In this document: positions 35,210 through 43,434 of the stretch, piece by piece
Position numbering within the stretch: the first letter of the stretch is position 1
How the letters are laid out: each line of letters starts with the position of its first letter
Assembly: GCA_028821475.1 (NCBI GenBank)
Contig: JAPPGB010000072.1
Span: 1-54,313, forward strand
DNA length: 54,313 bases
Origin: Spirochaetaceae bacterium
GTDB taxonomy: Bacteria > Spirochaetota > Spirochaetia > SZUA-6 > Bin103
Reading direction: 5' to 3'
The notes under the pieces: generated by a model
What the model was told of the DNA's origin: nothing
Seen by the model: the letters and a program-made list of their open reading frames with translations, nothing else
Database searches by the model: none
Position numbers and translations under genes: made by a program

Positions 35210-35980
35210 ATGATCGTGCGCTTGGCAGACCTGACCCGAGATCGCGTCGAGGAACTCGCCGCCGACAGCCTGGCGGTGCTGCCGACGGCGTCGATCGAGC
35301 AGCATGGTCCGCATCTGCCGGTCGGGGTGGATACCTTCCTCTGCGAAGCGGTGGTGACCCGCGCCGCGCAGCGCGCAACCTGCGGCATCGTGGTGGCGCC
35401 TACCCTGCGCTACGGCGACTCGGCGCATCACTTTCCATTCCCCGGCGTGCTCACGCTGTCGAGCGGCAGTTACATCGCGGCGGTGGGCGAGCTGTGCGAC
35501 TCCCTGTACCGGTCCGGCTTCCGGCGCCTGGCGGTGATCAACGGCCACGGCGGCAACGACGCCGGCAACGAGATCGCCACCCGCGACCTGCTGCACCGCG
35601 CCGAGCGCGACGTCACGGTCAGCGCGGCCGCCTACTGGGACATCGCGCGCACTGCCCTGGTCGCCGAAACCGACCTGGCCAACTCCCTGATTCCCGGTCA
35701 CGCAGGCCGTTTCGAGACCGCACTGATGCTGGCGGTCCGGCCCGAGCTGGTGGACCGGGAGGCTCTGGCGCGCATCGGCGAGGGCGGCGACACCTCCGGC
35801 GGGCGGTTCCGCTCACTGCCCGGAGCGGCGACCTCGCGCGTGCGCGCGGCCGGCGGCTGGCAGGCGGGCGGCGGCTTCACCGACCAGCCGGCCCTGGCCG
35901 AAACCGCCGCCGGCGCCCGCTACCTGGAGGTGATCACGCGCGAAGTGGCCGCCTTTCTGGACGCCCTCGCAACCCGCTGA
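35210..35980 (+). CDS. Creatininase family protein (creatinine amidohydrolase-like)
   Basis: 256 residues. The family's metal-binding signatures are complete: SIEQHGPHLPVGVD (Glu, His, Asp), INGHGGNDAGN and PGHAGRFETALM. Members hydrolyse cyclic or linear amides (creatinine, F420 precursor FAPy, mycofactocin peptides). No mycofactocin or deazaflavin genes are nearby, so the reaction is open. A TTGTCG-17-TAGGAT promoter places the transcript start at ATG 35210. It is transcribed convergently with the PhyH-HEAT gene. Confidence 0.88.
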   Translation: MIVRLADLTRDRVEELAADSLAVLPTASIEQHGPHLPVGVDTFLCEAVVTRAAQRATCGIVVAPTLRYGDSAHHFPFPGVLTLSSGSYIAAVGELCDSLYRSGFRRLAVINGHGGNDAGNEIATRDLLHRAERDVTVSAAAYWDIARTALVAETDLANSLIPGHAGRFETALMLAVRPELVDREALARIGEGGDTSGGRFRSLPGAATSRVRAAGGWQAGGGFTDQPALAETAAGARYLEVITREVAAFLDALATR

Positions 35981-36010
35981 CCGCCCCCGCGCGTCTCCGC
36001 GTCCCCGGCC

Positions 36011-37651
36011 CTATTGCGCTTCGTCGGTCTGCCGGAGCGCGGCGGTTACGGCGAAGCCGGTACCGGTGTCGGTGTCGGCAAGCGCCTCCAGCAGTGCGCG
36101 CCGCGCCTCGCCGGTGCCGATCCGTCCCAACGCGGTCGCCGCGTAGAAGCTGACGTACCGTTCGCCGCGCAGCAGCGTCTCCGACAGCGCGGACACGGCC
36201 TCGCCAGCGGCGGGTCCGGCGACCTTGCTCAGCGCGATGGCGGCATTGCGGCGCACGACGTACTCGCCATCCCGTAGGGCCGCCAGCAATCCGGACAGTA
36301 CGCGCCCACCCCGGCAGCCGATCGTGCCGAGCGCCTCCAGCGCGTTCCGGCGCACCCACCTGCTCTCGTCCCCCAGCGCGCGCACCAACGCGGGCACGGC
36401 CGGCCTCGCTCGCACGCCGATGTTGCCAAGCGCATCGGCCGCCGCCGCGCGCACGGACCACGCGCAATCCCCCAGCGCCGCGGTCAGGGCGGCCACGGCC
36501 GGCGAGCCCACCGCGCTGAGCGCGTGTACCGCGTACAGGTCGCTCGGGTTGCCGCCCGCCGGGTTGGCCTGCGACCGGCCCGCGTTGCGCCGCCGGCGCG
36601 CCGGAGCTTCCGCGCGCAACACCTCGACCAGCGCAGGGACCACCGCGGCTCCCATCGCCGCCAGCGCAAAGGCCGCGCGCAGGCACACCGCTTCGTCGTT
36701 CGTCCGCAGGTCGGCCAGCAGCGCCGGCAGTGAGTCGCCGGCCGGTACGGCGGGCGCGGTGGCCCGGCGCTCACGCCCGCACAGCCAGTTCCAGACCTCC
36801 TCCGACAGAGCCGGGTTGGCGTCGCGCGGATCGGTGTGCCAGGGCGCGCCGGCACTGTTCCAGGAAGGGCCGGCCGCCGGCTCCCGCATGCGCGTGAACT
36901 GGAACTTGAGCATGTAGCGCATGCGGTCGCTACGATTTGCCGTCGCCCGGTGCCAGGTATCGAAGTTGACCAGGTTCACCGTGCCTGCCTGCCCGCACAG
37001 CGGCAGCTCGTCCCGTTCGGCGGTGCGCGTTCTTTCGTCGTCCAGCCGGCGTGCGGTGCGCCGCACCGCCTCGGCATCGTGGTCGGGCAGCCGACTACTC
37101 TCGACGGTCATGTTGCGCGCTATTTCGAGCTCTTCGGCGGTGCGCGCGAGGTCGTTGTCGCGCACGGTATTGAAGCACTGGCGGCGCGGCAGGATCGCCG
37201 TCGGTCCCATGTCGGCGCTCACGTCCTGCGGGTAGTAGAACGCCATCACCCAGCGGAACCGGTGATGGCGCACGTTCTGGTCGCCCACGTAGTCGTCCTT
37301 GTGCCAGTGCTGCCCGTCCGCCCCCGGCCCCAGGTCGTGGCAGTGGCGGTGCGGATGGATGGCGTAATCCGGTCCCAGCAGACTGGTCAGCGCGCCGCGT
37401 ACCGAGGGCGCATCGAACACCTGGCCGATCTCCGGTACGTACGGCAGAATGTCGTCGCCCGGATTGCCGCCCCCGGCCAGCACGGTGTCGATCCGGTCGC
37501 GGATCCGGCGGTGAAGGGCAGCCGGGAGATCCGCCTGGACCTGAAGATATCCGTCGACGATGAAGCGTCGCATCGCGGCGTCGTCAAGTAGACGGGGCTG
37601 GTCCACCACGGTAGCGTCCTGTAGGAGCGAGTGCGTGCCGTGACCGTTCAT
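36011..37651 (-). CDS. PhyH oxygenase fused to C-terminal HEAT repeats
   Basis: 546 residues. Residues 1-260 are a PhyH-type Fe(II)/2-oxoglutarate oxygenase: ligands His117-x-Asp119 in HWHKDDYVG, distal His234 in FDTWHRATANR, and RMRYMLKF. Residues about 300-546 are HEAT/PBS-lyase-like repeats, for example LRAAFALAAMGAAVVPALVE, VRAAAADALGNIG and VRRNALEALGTIG. The fusion suggests an oxygenase that docks onto a protein or nucleic-acid partner. ATG 37651 overlaps the VapC stop by four bases (ATGA), so translation is coupled to a toxin-antitoxin pair. There is no other promoter between. Confidence 0.87.
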   Translation of the reverse strand: MNGHGTHSLLQDATVVDQPRLLDDAAMRRFIVDGYLQVQADLPAALHRRIRDRIDTVLAGGGNPGDDILPYVPEIGQVFDAPSVRGALTSLLGPDYAIHPHRHCHDLGPGADGQHWHKDDYVGDQNVRHHRFRWVMAFYYPQDVSADMGPTAILPRRQCFNTVRDNDLARTAEELEIARNMTVESSRLPDHDAEAVRRTARRLDDERTRTAERDELPLCGQAGTVNLVNFDTWHRATANRSDRMRYMLKFQFTRMREPAAGPSWNSAGAPWHTDPRDANPALSEEVWNWLCGRERRATAPAVPAGDSLPALLADLRTNDEAVCLRAAFALAAMGAAVVPALVEVLRAEAPARRRRNAGRSQANPAGGNPSDLYAVHALSAVGSPAVAALTAALGDCAWSVRAAAADALGNIGVRARPAVPALVRALGDESRWVRRNALEALGTIGCRGGRVLSGLLAALRDGEYVVRRNAAIALSKVAGPAAGEAVSALSETLLRGERYVSFYAATALGRIGTGEARRALLEALADTDTGTGFAVTAALRQTDEAQ

Positions 37652-38079
37652 GCGGTCGGCGTGCCGTTGCCGGACACCGGATCGAACGGATCGAGCACCG
37701 GCACGCCGAGCTGCCGGAAATCACGGACGTTGCGGGTTACGACGGTCAGCCCGTGGACCACCGCGGTGGCCGCAATCATGGCATCCTCGAGCAGCGTGTT
37801 CGACTGCCGGTGCTTGAGCCGCGCCCATGCCCTGAACTCTGCCGAATCCACGGGCAGCACGTTGCGTGACGCCAACACGTCGTCGAGCCACGCCTCGATC
37901 TCATCGGCCTTGGAGCCATCCTGCTCGCGGGTGATCTCGATACCGGCTTGTATCTCGCCGATGGTCACCGCGGACAGGAACAATCGGTCGGCCGCCTGCT
38001 CGCCGACCCAACCAACAACCGCCCTGCTCGGTCGCGGTCGGCGCAGTTCCGAGATCACGTTCGTGTCCAGGAGATACAT
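37648..38079 (-). CDS. vapC: PIN-domain toxin (VapC/FitB type)
   Basis: 143 residues. The PIN acidic residues are visible: LLDTNVISEL (Asp5), the TIGEIQAGIE glutamate, LLEDAMIAATA (Asp) and VTRNVRDF. These coordinate metal for ribonuclease activity, usually against tRNA or rRNA. It starts 7 bases after the antitoxin stop and ends overlapping the PhyH-HEAT start. It is thus the middle gene of a three-gene unit. Confidence 0.9.
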   Translation of the reverse strand: MYLLDTNVISELRRPRPSRAVVGWVGEQAADRLFLSAVTIGEIQAGIEITREQDGSKADEIEAWLDDVLASRNVLPVDSAEFRAWARLKHRQSNTLLEDAMIAATAVVHGLTVVTRNVRDFRQLGVPVLDPFDPVSGNGTPTA

Positions 38080-38085
38080 CGCCGC

Positions 38086-38346
38086 CTATTCGAAATCCGG
38101 AGTAGATCGGTGCCCCTGCGGCGACCGTGGCGGGGTCAGCATCTCCGTACGCGCATCCGGGGCGAGCAGCCACTTCTTGATGTCCGGCACCGTCCGCCGT
38201 TCCAGTCGCCGCCACTGATCGATGGAAACGAGTACCGCGGTCTCCACGCCTCGCTTGGTGACGATCTGCGGCCCTTCGATGAGGCTGGTCTCAAGAAACT
38301 CGCTGAAGCGCGCCTTGGCCTCCTGCACCTGCCATGACCTACCCAT
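38086..38346 (-). CDS. Phd/YefM-type antitoxin
   Basis: 86 residues. WQVQEAKARFSEFLE with GPQIVTKRGVETAVLVSIDQW is the standard Phd/YefM N-terminal dimerisation and DNA-binding domain; the tail binds toxin. GGAGG lies 6 bases before ATG 38346. TTGCTT-17-GATACT lies further upstream and may be the autoregulated promoter. It forms a pair with the adjacent vapC gene. Confidence 0.88.
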   Translation of the reverse strand: MGRSWQVQEAKARFSEFLETSLIEGPQIVTKRGVETAVLVSIDQWRRLERRTVPDIKKWLLAPDARTEMLTPPRSPQGHRSTPDFE

Positions 38347-38450
38347 TGCTTGCCTCCGTCCGGCGGATGACCATTTGTCTGACCAGTATCTGTACAGGCG
38401 CAGGAAGAAGCAAGGCATCAGGAGTAGGTCAGGCGAGCATACGGAGTCGG

Positions 38451-39626
38451 TCAGAACAGTGCGTCGGTCCAGAGGTTGGTGAGGAAGGTGCGCCAGTGCA
38501 GGAGGCGGATGCCGTCGTCGGTGCGGCGGTCGAGTTCGTCGAAGGAGACCAGGAACCGTGCCGCTGTGGAGCCCTCGTCGGCCAGGGCGCGCAGGCCTCT
38601 GAGGTCGCGGTCGGAGACACGGACGGACGCCTTGACCTCGATCGCCGCTGAACCGACGAGGAAGTCCACCTCCACGCCGCTCTGCGTGCGCCAGTACGTG
38701 AGCTCGAGCCGGAGACGGCGGTAGGAGACATAGCTGCGCAGTTCCATGGCGATGAAGTGCTCGAACGCGATCCCGTACTCGCTGCTGTTCCGGTGCAGCA
38801 CGCCGACGCCGCGCAGGAAGTTGGCCACGCCAACGTCGAAAAAGTAGAACTTGGCGGTTGCCACCGCCTTCCGCCGCGACCCGCGCCAGGGCTGCACCAG
38901 GAATCCGATGAACGTGTCTGCCAGGATGTCGAAGTAGGAGCGCACGGAGGTGGCCGGCACGCCCGTGTCGCGCGACACGTTCGCGAAGTTGAGCTGCTGG
39001 CCGTTGCACGCCGCCGCGACGTTCAGGAAGCGCGCGAAGTGGACGAAGTTCTGCACCAGCGCCTCGCCGCGGATTTCCTCCCGCAGGTACGTGTTGACGT
39101 AGGAGTCGAGTTCCTCCTCCGGGTAGTCGGAGTCGTATACCTGAGGCAAGCCGCCGTGCAGGAGGTACCGGCCGAGATTGAACTCGGGGATCTCCGCGGA
39201 GGTCAGCGGGAACAGGTTCGCCTGCCACGCCCGCCCGGCAAGCAGGTTCACGCCGCTGCGCTTGAGCTTGCGGCCGCTCGAACCGCTCAGCACGAAGTGA
39301 ATCCCCTGGGTCTCGATCAGGTCGTGCACCTCGTCGAGCAGCGCCGGCAGCTTCTGGATCTCGTCGATCACCACTACCGGCGGGTCGGTCGAAGCATCGA
39401 CGCGGCCCTCGGCCACGATCTCGCGCAGCAGCGCCGGACTCTCGGCGAGCGGCAGGTACTCGCTGCTGCGCAGCAGGTTGACGATCGCGCGCGCGTCGAA
39501 TTGCGCCCGCAGCAGCGTCGTCTTGCCGGTACTCCTCGGCCCGAACAGGAACACCGACTTCCTGGCCGCGAGTGCTTTGACGTCCAGCGTGCGTGGAAAC
39601 ACTCGAACAAGCGTATCGTCGCTCAA
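38451..39626 (-). CDS. ATP-binding protein, AAA_14 + DUF4143 (second of two)
   Basis: 391 residues. Walker A is LFGPRSTGKTTLLRAQ, Walker B VVVIDEIQKLPALLDEV, and sensor FVLSGSSGRKLK. The C-terminal DUF4143/PD-(D/E)XK-like part is well preserved: GVEVDFLVGSAAIEVKAS (D...E-x-K). It starts at TTG 39626. The upstream region is AT-rich with direct repeats. It is the paralogue of the 30047-31366 gene, but with a more complete nuclease-like site. Confidence 0.88.
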   Translation of the reverse strand: MSDDTLVRVFPRTLDVKALAARKSVFLFGPRSTGKTTLLRAQFDARAIVNLLRSSEYLPLAESPALLREIVAEGRVDASTDPPVVVIDEIQKLPALLDEVHDLIETQGIHFVLSGSSGRKLKRSGVNLLAGRAWQANLFPLTSAEIPEFNLGRYLLHGGLPQVYDSDYPEEELDSYVNTYLREEIRGEALVQNFVHFARFLNVAAACNGQQLNFANVSRDTGVPATSVRSYFDILADTFIGFLVQPWRGSRRKAVATAKFYFFDVGVANFLRGVGVLHRNSSEYGIAFEHFIAMELRSYVSYRRLRLELTYWRTQSGVEVDFLVGSAAIEVKASVRVSDRDLRGLRALADEGSTAARFLVSFDELDRRTDDGIRLLHWRTFLTNLWTDALF

Positions 39627-40020
39627 CTACAAAATCAACGGGAGAGCCGCTGATTTTCTGCTAAATTCAACGGATATGCCGACGATTATGGGGTGGGCAC
39701 GCGCCGCGGTCAGTACCTGAGGAAGATCTTGCTGGCCTCGCAGGTGGCGAGAAGGTCGGCGTACACCTCGCGCCACATGCACAGCATCAACGCGGCCTCC
39801 ACAGGGATCTGCGCCGGCACCACGCACTGCGGGGAAGTCCTGCAGCACCAGCATGCCCTCCCACAGCTCGTGCTCGGAAGCCCCCGGCACCAGTTGCAGG
39901 ATTTCCGCCTCGGCGGCGTTCTGCGGCCCGGCGCCGCGGCGGTGGTTGCGCCTCGCCGCGCCGTTGGTACAGACTCCCTCACATCCGCCGCCTTCGGGCG
40001 AGGATTACCCCTCTTGTGAC
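39627..40020. pseudogene. 394-base spacer holding a frameshifted gene remnant (minus strand)
   Basis: Near 39627-39690 AT-rich DNA precedes the DUF4143 gene; CCGTTGAATTT and CCGTTGATTTT form a direct repeat that could be an operator. From about 39920 to 39718 on the minus strand two frames join into protein-like sequence: AEILQLVPGASEHELWEGML then, after a shift near 39840, CVVPAQIPVEAALMLCMWRE and LLATCEASKIFLRY before a stop. I do not recognise the family; it looks like the decayed end of a gene. Confidence 0.4.
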
Positions 40021-40341
40021 ATGGAGCAGCGGCTGATGGCGAGCCCCACCGACCTTGCAGCGCTCCGGCAGAAGCTGCTGGTGCTGTACGCGGCCAATTC
40101 CAGCCCCGACACCGAGGTGGTCGCCTGGTCACTGTACGACGGTGCCAGCGACGAGACCTACGAGGCCGCCGGCGAGGCGGTACCGCCTTACGCCACCGTC
40201 CTTGATGCGATGCGCGACGGCTGGCGGGTGATCAAGTATCCCGACCTGCGGCCGCCGAGTCCCGGCCAGGAGTACGACCTCTCCTACCTGGAATTCGAAT
40301 TCGTATTGGAAAAACTGGAGGCGATCGATGGCAAGCGGTAA
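40021..40341 (+). CDS. Small hypothetical protein coupled to a PhyH oxygenase
   Basis: 106 residues, hydrophilic, acidic, without signal or membrane segment. Recognisable stretches are LAALRQKLLVLYAAN, WSLYDGASDETYEAAGEAVP and YDLSYLEFEFVLEKLE. I do not recognise a family. ATG 40021 has no strong Shine-Dalgarno; ATG 40036 is possible. Its last 14 bases overlap the start of the PhyH gene, so the two are translated together and the protein may assist that enzyme. Confidence 0.65.
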   Translation: MEQRLMASPTDLAALRQKLLVLYAANSSPDTEVVAWSLYDGASDETYEAAGEAVPPYATVLDAMRDGWRVIKYPDLRPPSPGQEYDLSYLEFEFVLEKLEAIDGKR

Positions 40342-41200
40342 CGGCGGTAACGGCACTGCCCCCGACCTGCGGCTGACCAGCCGCGACATGGCGCGCTTCG
40401 TACGCGACGGCTTCCTGCGCTTCGACCACCTGGTGCCGCGCGACCTGTGCGCGGCGGCGATGGCCGAGATCGAATCGGGCCGCCACATGCGCGACCGCGG
40501 CCAGGGCGGCGCACCGTTCCGCGACATCTGGGCGGAGCCCGGCTCGGCGCTTGGACAGGCGTTCCGGCTGCCGCGGGTGGCGGCGATCATCCACAGCCTG
40601 GTGGGCCCGGACCCGCGCTACGACCACCATGCCGCGCACCTGACCCCGGCGCACACGCGCAAGGGCGCCAATCTGCACCAGGACGCCGAGTATGACGTGC
40701 GGCGCAACCACTTCGACATCCAGATCTCGTTCTTCCCGGAGGACACGCCGGCCGAGTCGGGCGGCACGCTGTTCCTGCCGGGCAGCCAGTTCCGGCGCGT
40801 GTACGAGTCCACCACCCGCCGCTACCAGGACGTGCTCGGCCAGGTGCAGGCGGTGTGTGACGCCGGCGCCATGTTCTTCTGGCACACCAACGTGTGGCAC
40901 GCGGCGCGCAGCAACCGGACCGGCCGAGACCGCTACATGTTCAAGCTGCGCCTCAACCCGACCGTGCGCCAGCAGCGGCTGTGGAACACCGCCGACCTCG
41001 ACGACCCGGACACCCGCACCGACGTCGCGAAGATCCTCAGCGAGAGGATCCCGTGGCACGGCCAGCGCCACCGCATCGAGGTGATGAACCGCATCCGCCT
41101 GTGGCGCTACCTGGCCGGCGACCCCGACTTCGACGTCGCCCTCTGGTGGACGCGCATCGAGAACACCCCGGAAACCGTCTACCGCACCCAGCTCGCCTGA
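40328..41200 (+). CDS. Phytanoyl-CoA dioxygenase (PhyH) family protein
   Basis: 290 residues. Iron ligands: His117-x-Asp119 in ANLHQDAEYD and distal His191 in NVWHAARSNRTGRDRYM. The segment AESGGTLFLPGSQ is the usual strand before the second half of the barrel. It overlaps the upstream small gene by 14 bases, with GGAGG (40318-40322) serving as its Shine-Dalgarno. The C-terminal 60 residues (IRLWRYLAGDPDFDVALWW) form an extra helical tail. Substrate unknown. Confidence 0.88.
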   Translation: MASGNGGNGTAPDLRLTSRDMARFVRDGFLRFDHLVPRDLCAAAMAEIESGRHMRDRGQGGAPFRDIWAEPGSALGQAFRLPRVAAIIHSLVGPDPRYDHHAAHLTPAHTRKGANLHQDAEYDVRRNHFDIQISFFPEDTPAESGGTLFLPGSQFRRVYESTTRRYQDVLGQVQAVCDAGAMFFWHTNVWHAARSNRTGRDRYMFKLRLNPTVRQQRLWNTADLDDPDTRTDVAKILSERIPWHGQRHRIEVMNRIRLWRYLAGDPDFDVALWWTRIENTPETVYRTQLA

Positions 41201-41212
41201 ATCCCTCCGCGG

Positions 41213-42451
41213 CTACGGGAGTGCGCGGACCGTGCAGTGCACCCAGTGGGTGTCGACGCGGAACTCGGGGTCGCCCTGGCCGGCAGCGCGCAGCTCGCGC
41301 CGGGCCGCGGGGATGCCGAAGCCGTAGCGCTGCACCAGGCCGAGCACGCGCATCGCTTCCGCCAGCGTCGGGTTGCGGTAATCGATTACGCCCGGCCGCC
41401 CGAAGTTCTCCGGCGTGAGCGCACCGTACGGGCCGCCCGGACTATTGATCTCGATCCGGTCATCGAACCAGTACACGTGCACCGGCGCGTTGGTGCCGTC
41501 GTAGGTGCGGTGCATCACCGCATTGCGCACGAGCTGCTGCAGCGCACCGAGCGGATAGGTCGACCGGCGCGTCTCGGTGGGGGCAGAAATGAACTCCACC
41601 GCGGTGCGGTTGTGCGCTATCAGCTTGTCGTCCACCCGGCGAACCAAGTCGGCCACCGGCCCTTCGCAGCGCGCCTCGTCCAGCACCTCGCCGCCCCACT
41701 CCCGGCCGGCGATGCGCAGAAACTGCACGTAAGCCCCCGGCAGGAAGTGCTGCGGCTGCCGGCCCAGGACCAGCATGCCGGCCACGCTCGGCACCGGCTC
41801 GTCCACCGAGACGATCATCTTCGCGGCGGCCAGGCGTTCCTCCTCGGTGCGGTCGTTCGCGGCCAGCGTCTCGGCGTCGACCGCGGCCGGCAGGTACTCG
41901 TCCATGAAGCGCCCCACCCGCAGGTCGTCGACCGTGGCCGTCCGGACTGCGGAGGAGTCGTAGTGCGAATCCCGGTACCGGCGCCGCTCGTTCAGGATCC
42001 GCTCATCCTGTGCACTGGCAATCGCGCGGCGCGGACCGACGCGAATCCAGGTGCGCCCCCGGCAGCGTACGGGCGGCGAGTCGGAGGGCCGCACGGTTAC
42101 CACCGCCACCGCCAGGCCGCCGAGCACGTGCTTTGCGACGGTCAGGGTCGGCGGCGGTACGATGTTGCCGTCGGTCTTGATATCGGAGAGCTGCAGCAGA
42201 AGCTGGTCGGTGATGTCCAGCCCGGTGGGATCGCCGGCGTCATCCGCGCCGACGAACACCACCCCCGCACGCCGGTGGTCCGGCAGGTCGTTGGCGAACG
42301 CGCACACCGCCTCCCGAATGCGCGCCGCGCTGTCGCCGCGCAGCGACTCCTTGCGCTCGACCAGGTCGGACTCCAGGTCCGCCATCATTGCTTCCAGTTC
42401 GCGATCCGAGTATCCCTCGGACATTCGTACCGTGTTCCCGTTGCTAGTCAT
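41213..42451 (-). CDS. AlbA_2 (Schlafen-like) ATP-binding protein with GHKL-type C terminus
   Basis: 412 residues. Residues about 20-140 form an AlbA_2/Schlafen AAA_4-type domain (ESDLVERKESLRGD, FVGADDAGDPTGL); the C terminus has a HATPase_c_4-like region (LVRNAVMHRTYDG, EINSPGGPYG, QRYGFGIP). Such proteins are widely annotated as transcriptional regulators or helicase-like, and some are linked to phage defence. ATG 42451 overlaps the stop of the upstream Cox11-like gene (ATGACTAG), so it is translated after it. GTG 42454 is an alternative. Confidence 0.85.
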   Translation of the reverse strand: MTSNGNTVRMSEGYSDRELEAMMADLESDLVERKESLRGDSAARIREAVCAFANDLPDHRRAGVVFVGADDAGDPTGLDITDQLLLQLSDIKTDGNIVPPPTLTVAKHVLGGLAVAVVTVRPSDSPPVRCRGRTWIRVGPRRAIASAQDERILNERRRYRDSHYDSSAVRTATVDDLRVGRFMDEYLPAAVDAETLAANDRTEEERLAAAKMIVSVDEPVPSVAGMLVLGRQPQHFLPGAYVQFLRIAGREWGGEVLDEARCEGPVADLVRRVDDKLIAHNRTAVEFISAPTETRRSTYPLGALQQLVRNAVMHRTYDGTNAPVHVYWFDDRIEINSPGGPYGALTPENFGRPGVIDYRNPTLAEAMRVLGLVQRYGFGIPAARRELRAAGQGDPEFRVDTHWVHCTVRALP

Positions 42452-43343
42452 CACGCGCCTCGGCAGGGCGGCGGTCCTGGAACTGCGCCAGCGGGTAGTA
42501 CTCGTACACCATGGCGATTTCGCCGATATCGGGCGGAATGTCCCAGCCGAGGCGTATGGCTACCGGCAGCTCGCGCTCCTCCCCCGGTGCGTAGGTGTCC
42601 TCGAAGAAGCAGAAACACTGCAGCAGCTCGGTGTGCAGGAACGCCACCGGCGGCTCGAACAGGTGTCCCGCCTTGGCCTTGACGGTGCCTTCGGAGAGGT
42701 TGCGCGCGCGGAACACCGCCGCACCGGTCTCGCCCGGCTTCAGCATGATGCTCTCCGGCTCCACGCTGAACTCGAACGGGAGCTCCTCGCGCACCTCGGC
42801 GCGGAAGCGGATCGTGAAGCCCACCGCCCAGTCCAGGAACACCTTCCAGTGCTCCCCCTCCCGCACCAGCTCCACCCGCTGCGAGAACTCGATCACCGGC
42901 AGCGTGCCCGCCTCTCCGCGGCGGCGCAACTCCGCGCGGCGCTCCTCCACCGTGCTGCCGGCGGCGGCGCCCTCGCCGTACAGCAGGCCGCGCAACTCCG
43001 GATGGTTGGCGTTCGGCACGGTCCCGTGGGCGGTCACCACGCCGGCGTCACCCTGCAGGTCGCTGTCGGTTTCGCGTATCTCGATGAACTCGCCGAGCTC
43101 CACGATCAGTTCCTGGAACTCGGCCGGGAACTGCGGATGGCCTGCCAGGTGCTGCTCCAGGGTGCGCCAGCGCCGGTCCTCCGCCGACGCCAGCTCGTAC
43201 ACCACCGCCGCGTCGTTGACATAGCGCGCGTGCAGCAGGCGGGTCGCCACCTGCTCCGGCGACGGCGTTCGCACCGTCAGGAACGCCGCGCCGCCGGCCG
43301 CCAGTACGGCAGCCGCTGCCACTATCGGGAGCAGTCGTTTCAC
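42444..43343 (-). CDS. Membrane-anchored protein with Cox11/CtaG-like copper-chaperone domain
   Basis: 299 residues. An N-terminal helix (LLPIVAAAAVLAAGGAAFLT) anchors an extracytoplasmic protein. Residues about 180-290 resemble Cox11/CtaG: LPFEFSVEPESIMLKPGE, VFRARNLSEGTV and, decisively, LLQCFCFFEDTYAPGEE, matching the copper-binding C-F-C-F-x-E-x-x-x-x-P-G-E motif of Cox11. The N-terminal 150 residues are not in Cox11 and resemble a lipoprotein-like stress domain. No cytochrome oxidase genes lie nearby. GTG 43343 is chosen so that the membrane helix is N-terminal. The stop overlaps the AlbA_2 gene start. Confidence 0.72.
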   Translation of the reverse strand: MKRLLPIVAAAAVLAAGGAAFLTVRTPSPEQVATRLLHARYVNDAAVVYELASAEDRRWRTLEQHLAGHPQFPAEFQELIVELGEFIEIRETDSDLQGDAGVVTAHGTVPNANHPELRGLLYGEGAAAGSTVEERRAELRRRGEAGTLPVIEFSQRVELVREGEHWKVFLDWAVGFTIRFRAEVREELPFEFSVEPESIMLKPGETGAAVFRARNLSEGTVKAKAGHLFEPPVAFLHTELLQCFCFFEDTYAPGEERELPVAIRLGWDIPPDIGEIAMVYEYYPLAQFQDRRPAEARDD

Positions 43344-43400
43344 TCCGCATCCAATAATACGCCATCCTTCCGCCCTGCGTAGCGGGCGGTCGGAGGCCCT

Positions 43401-43429
43401 TTGACAAGTGTTACCATGCAAGGTATCCT
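43401..43429 (+). promoter_or_regulatory. Consensus promoter, leaderless, of the DUF4160 gene
   Basis: TTGACA (43401-43406), 17 bases, TATCCT (43424-43429), then 5 bases to GTG 43435. It is the best promoter in the window and fixes the start codon of the small gene. Confidence 0.6.
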
Positions 43430-43434
43430 TTCTT

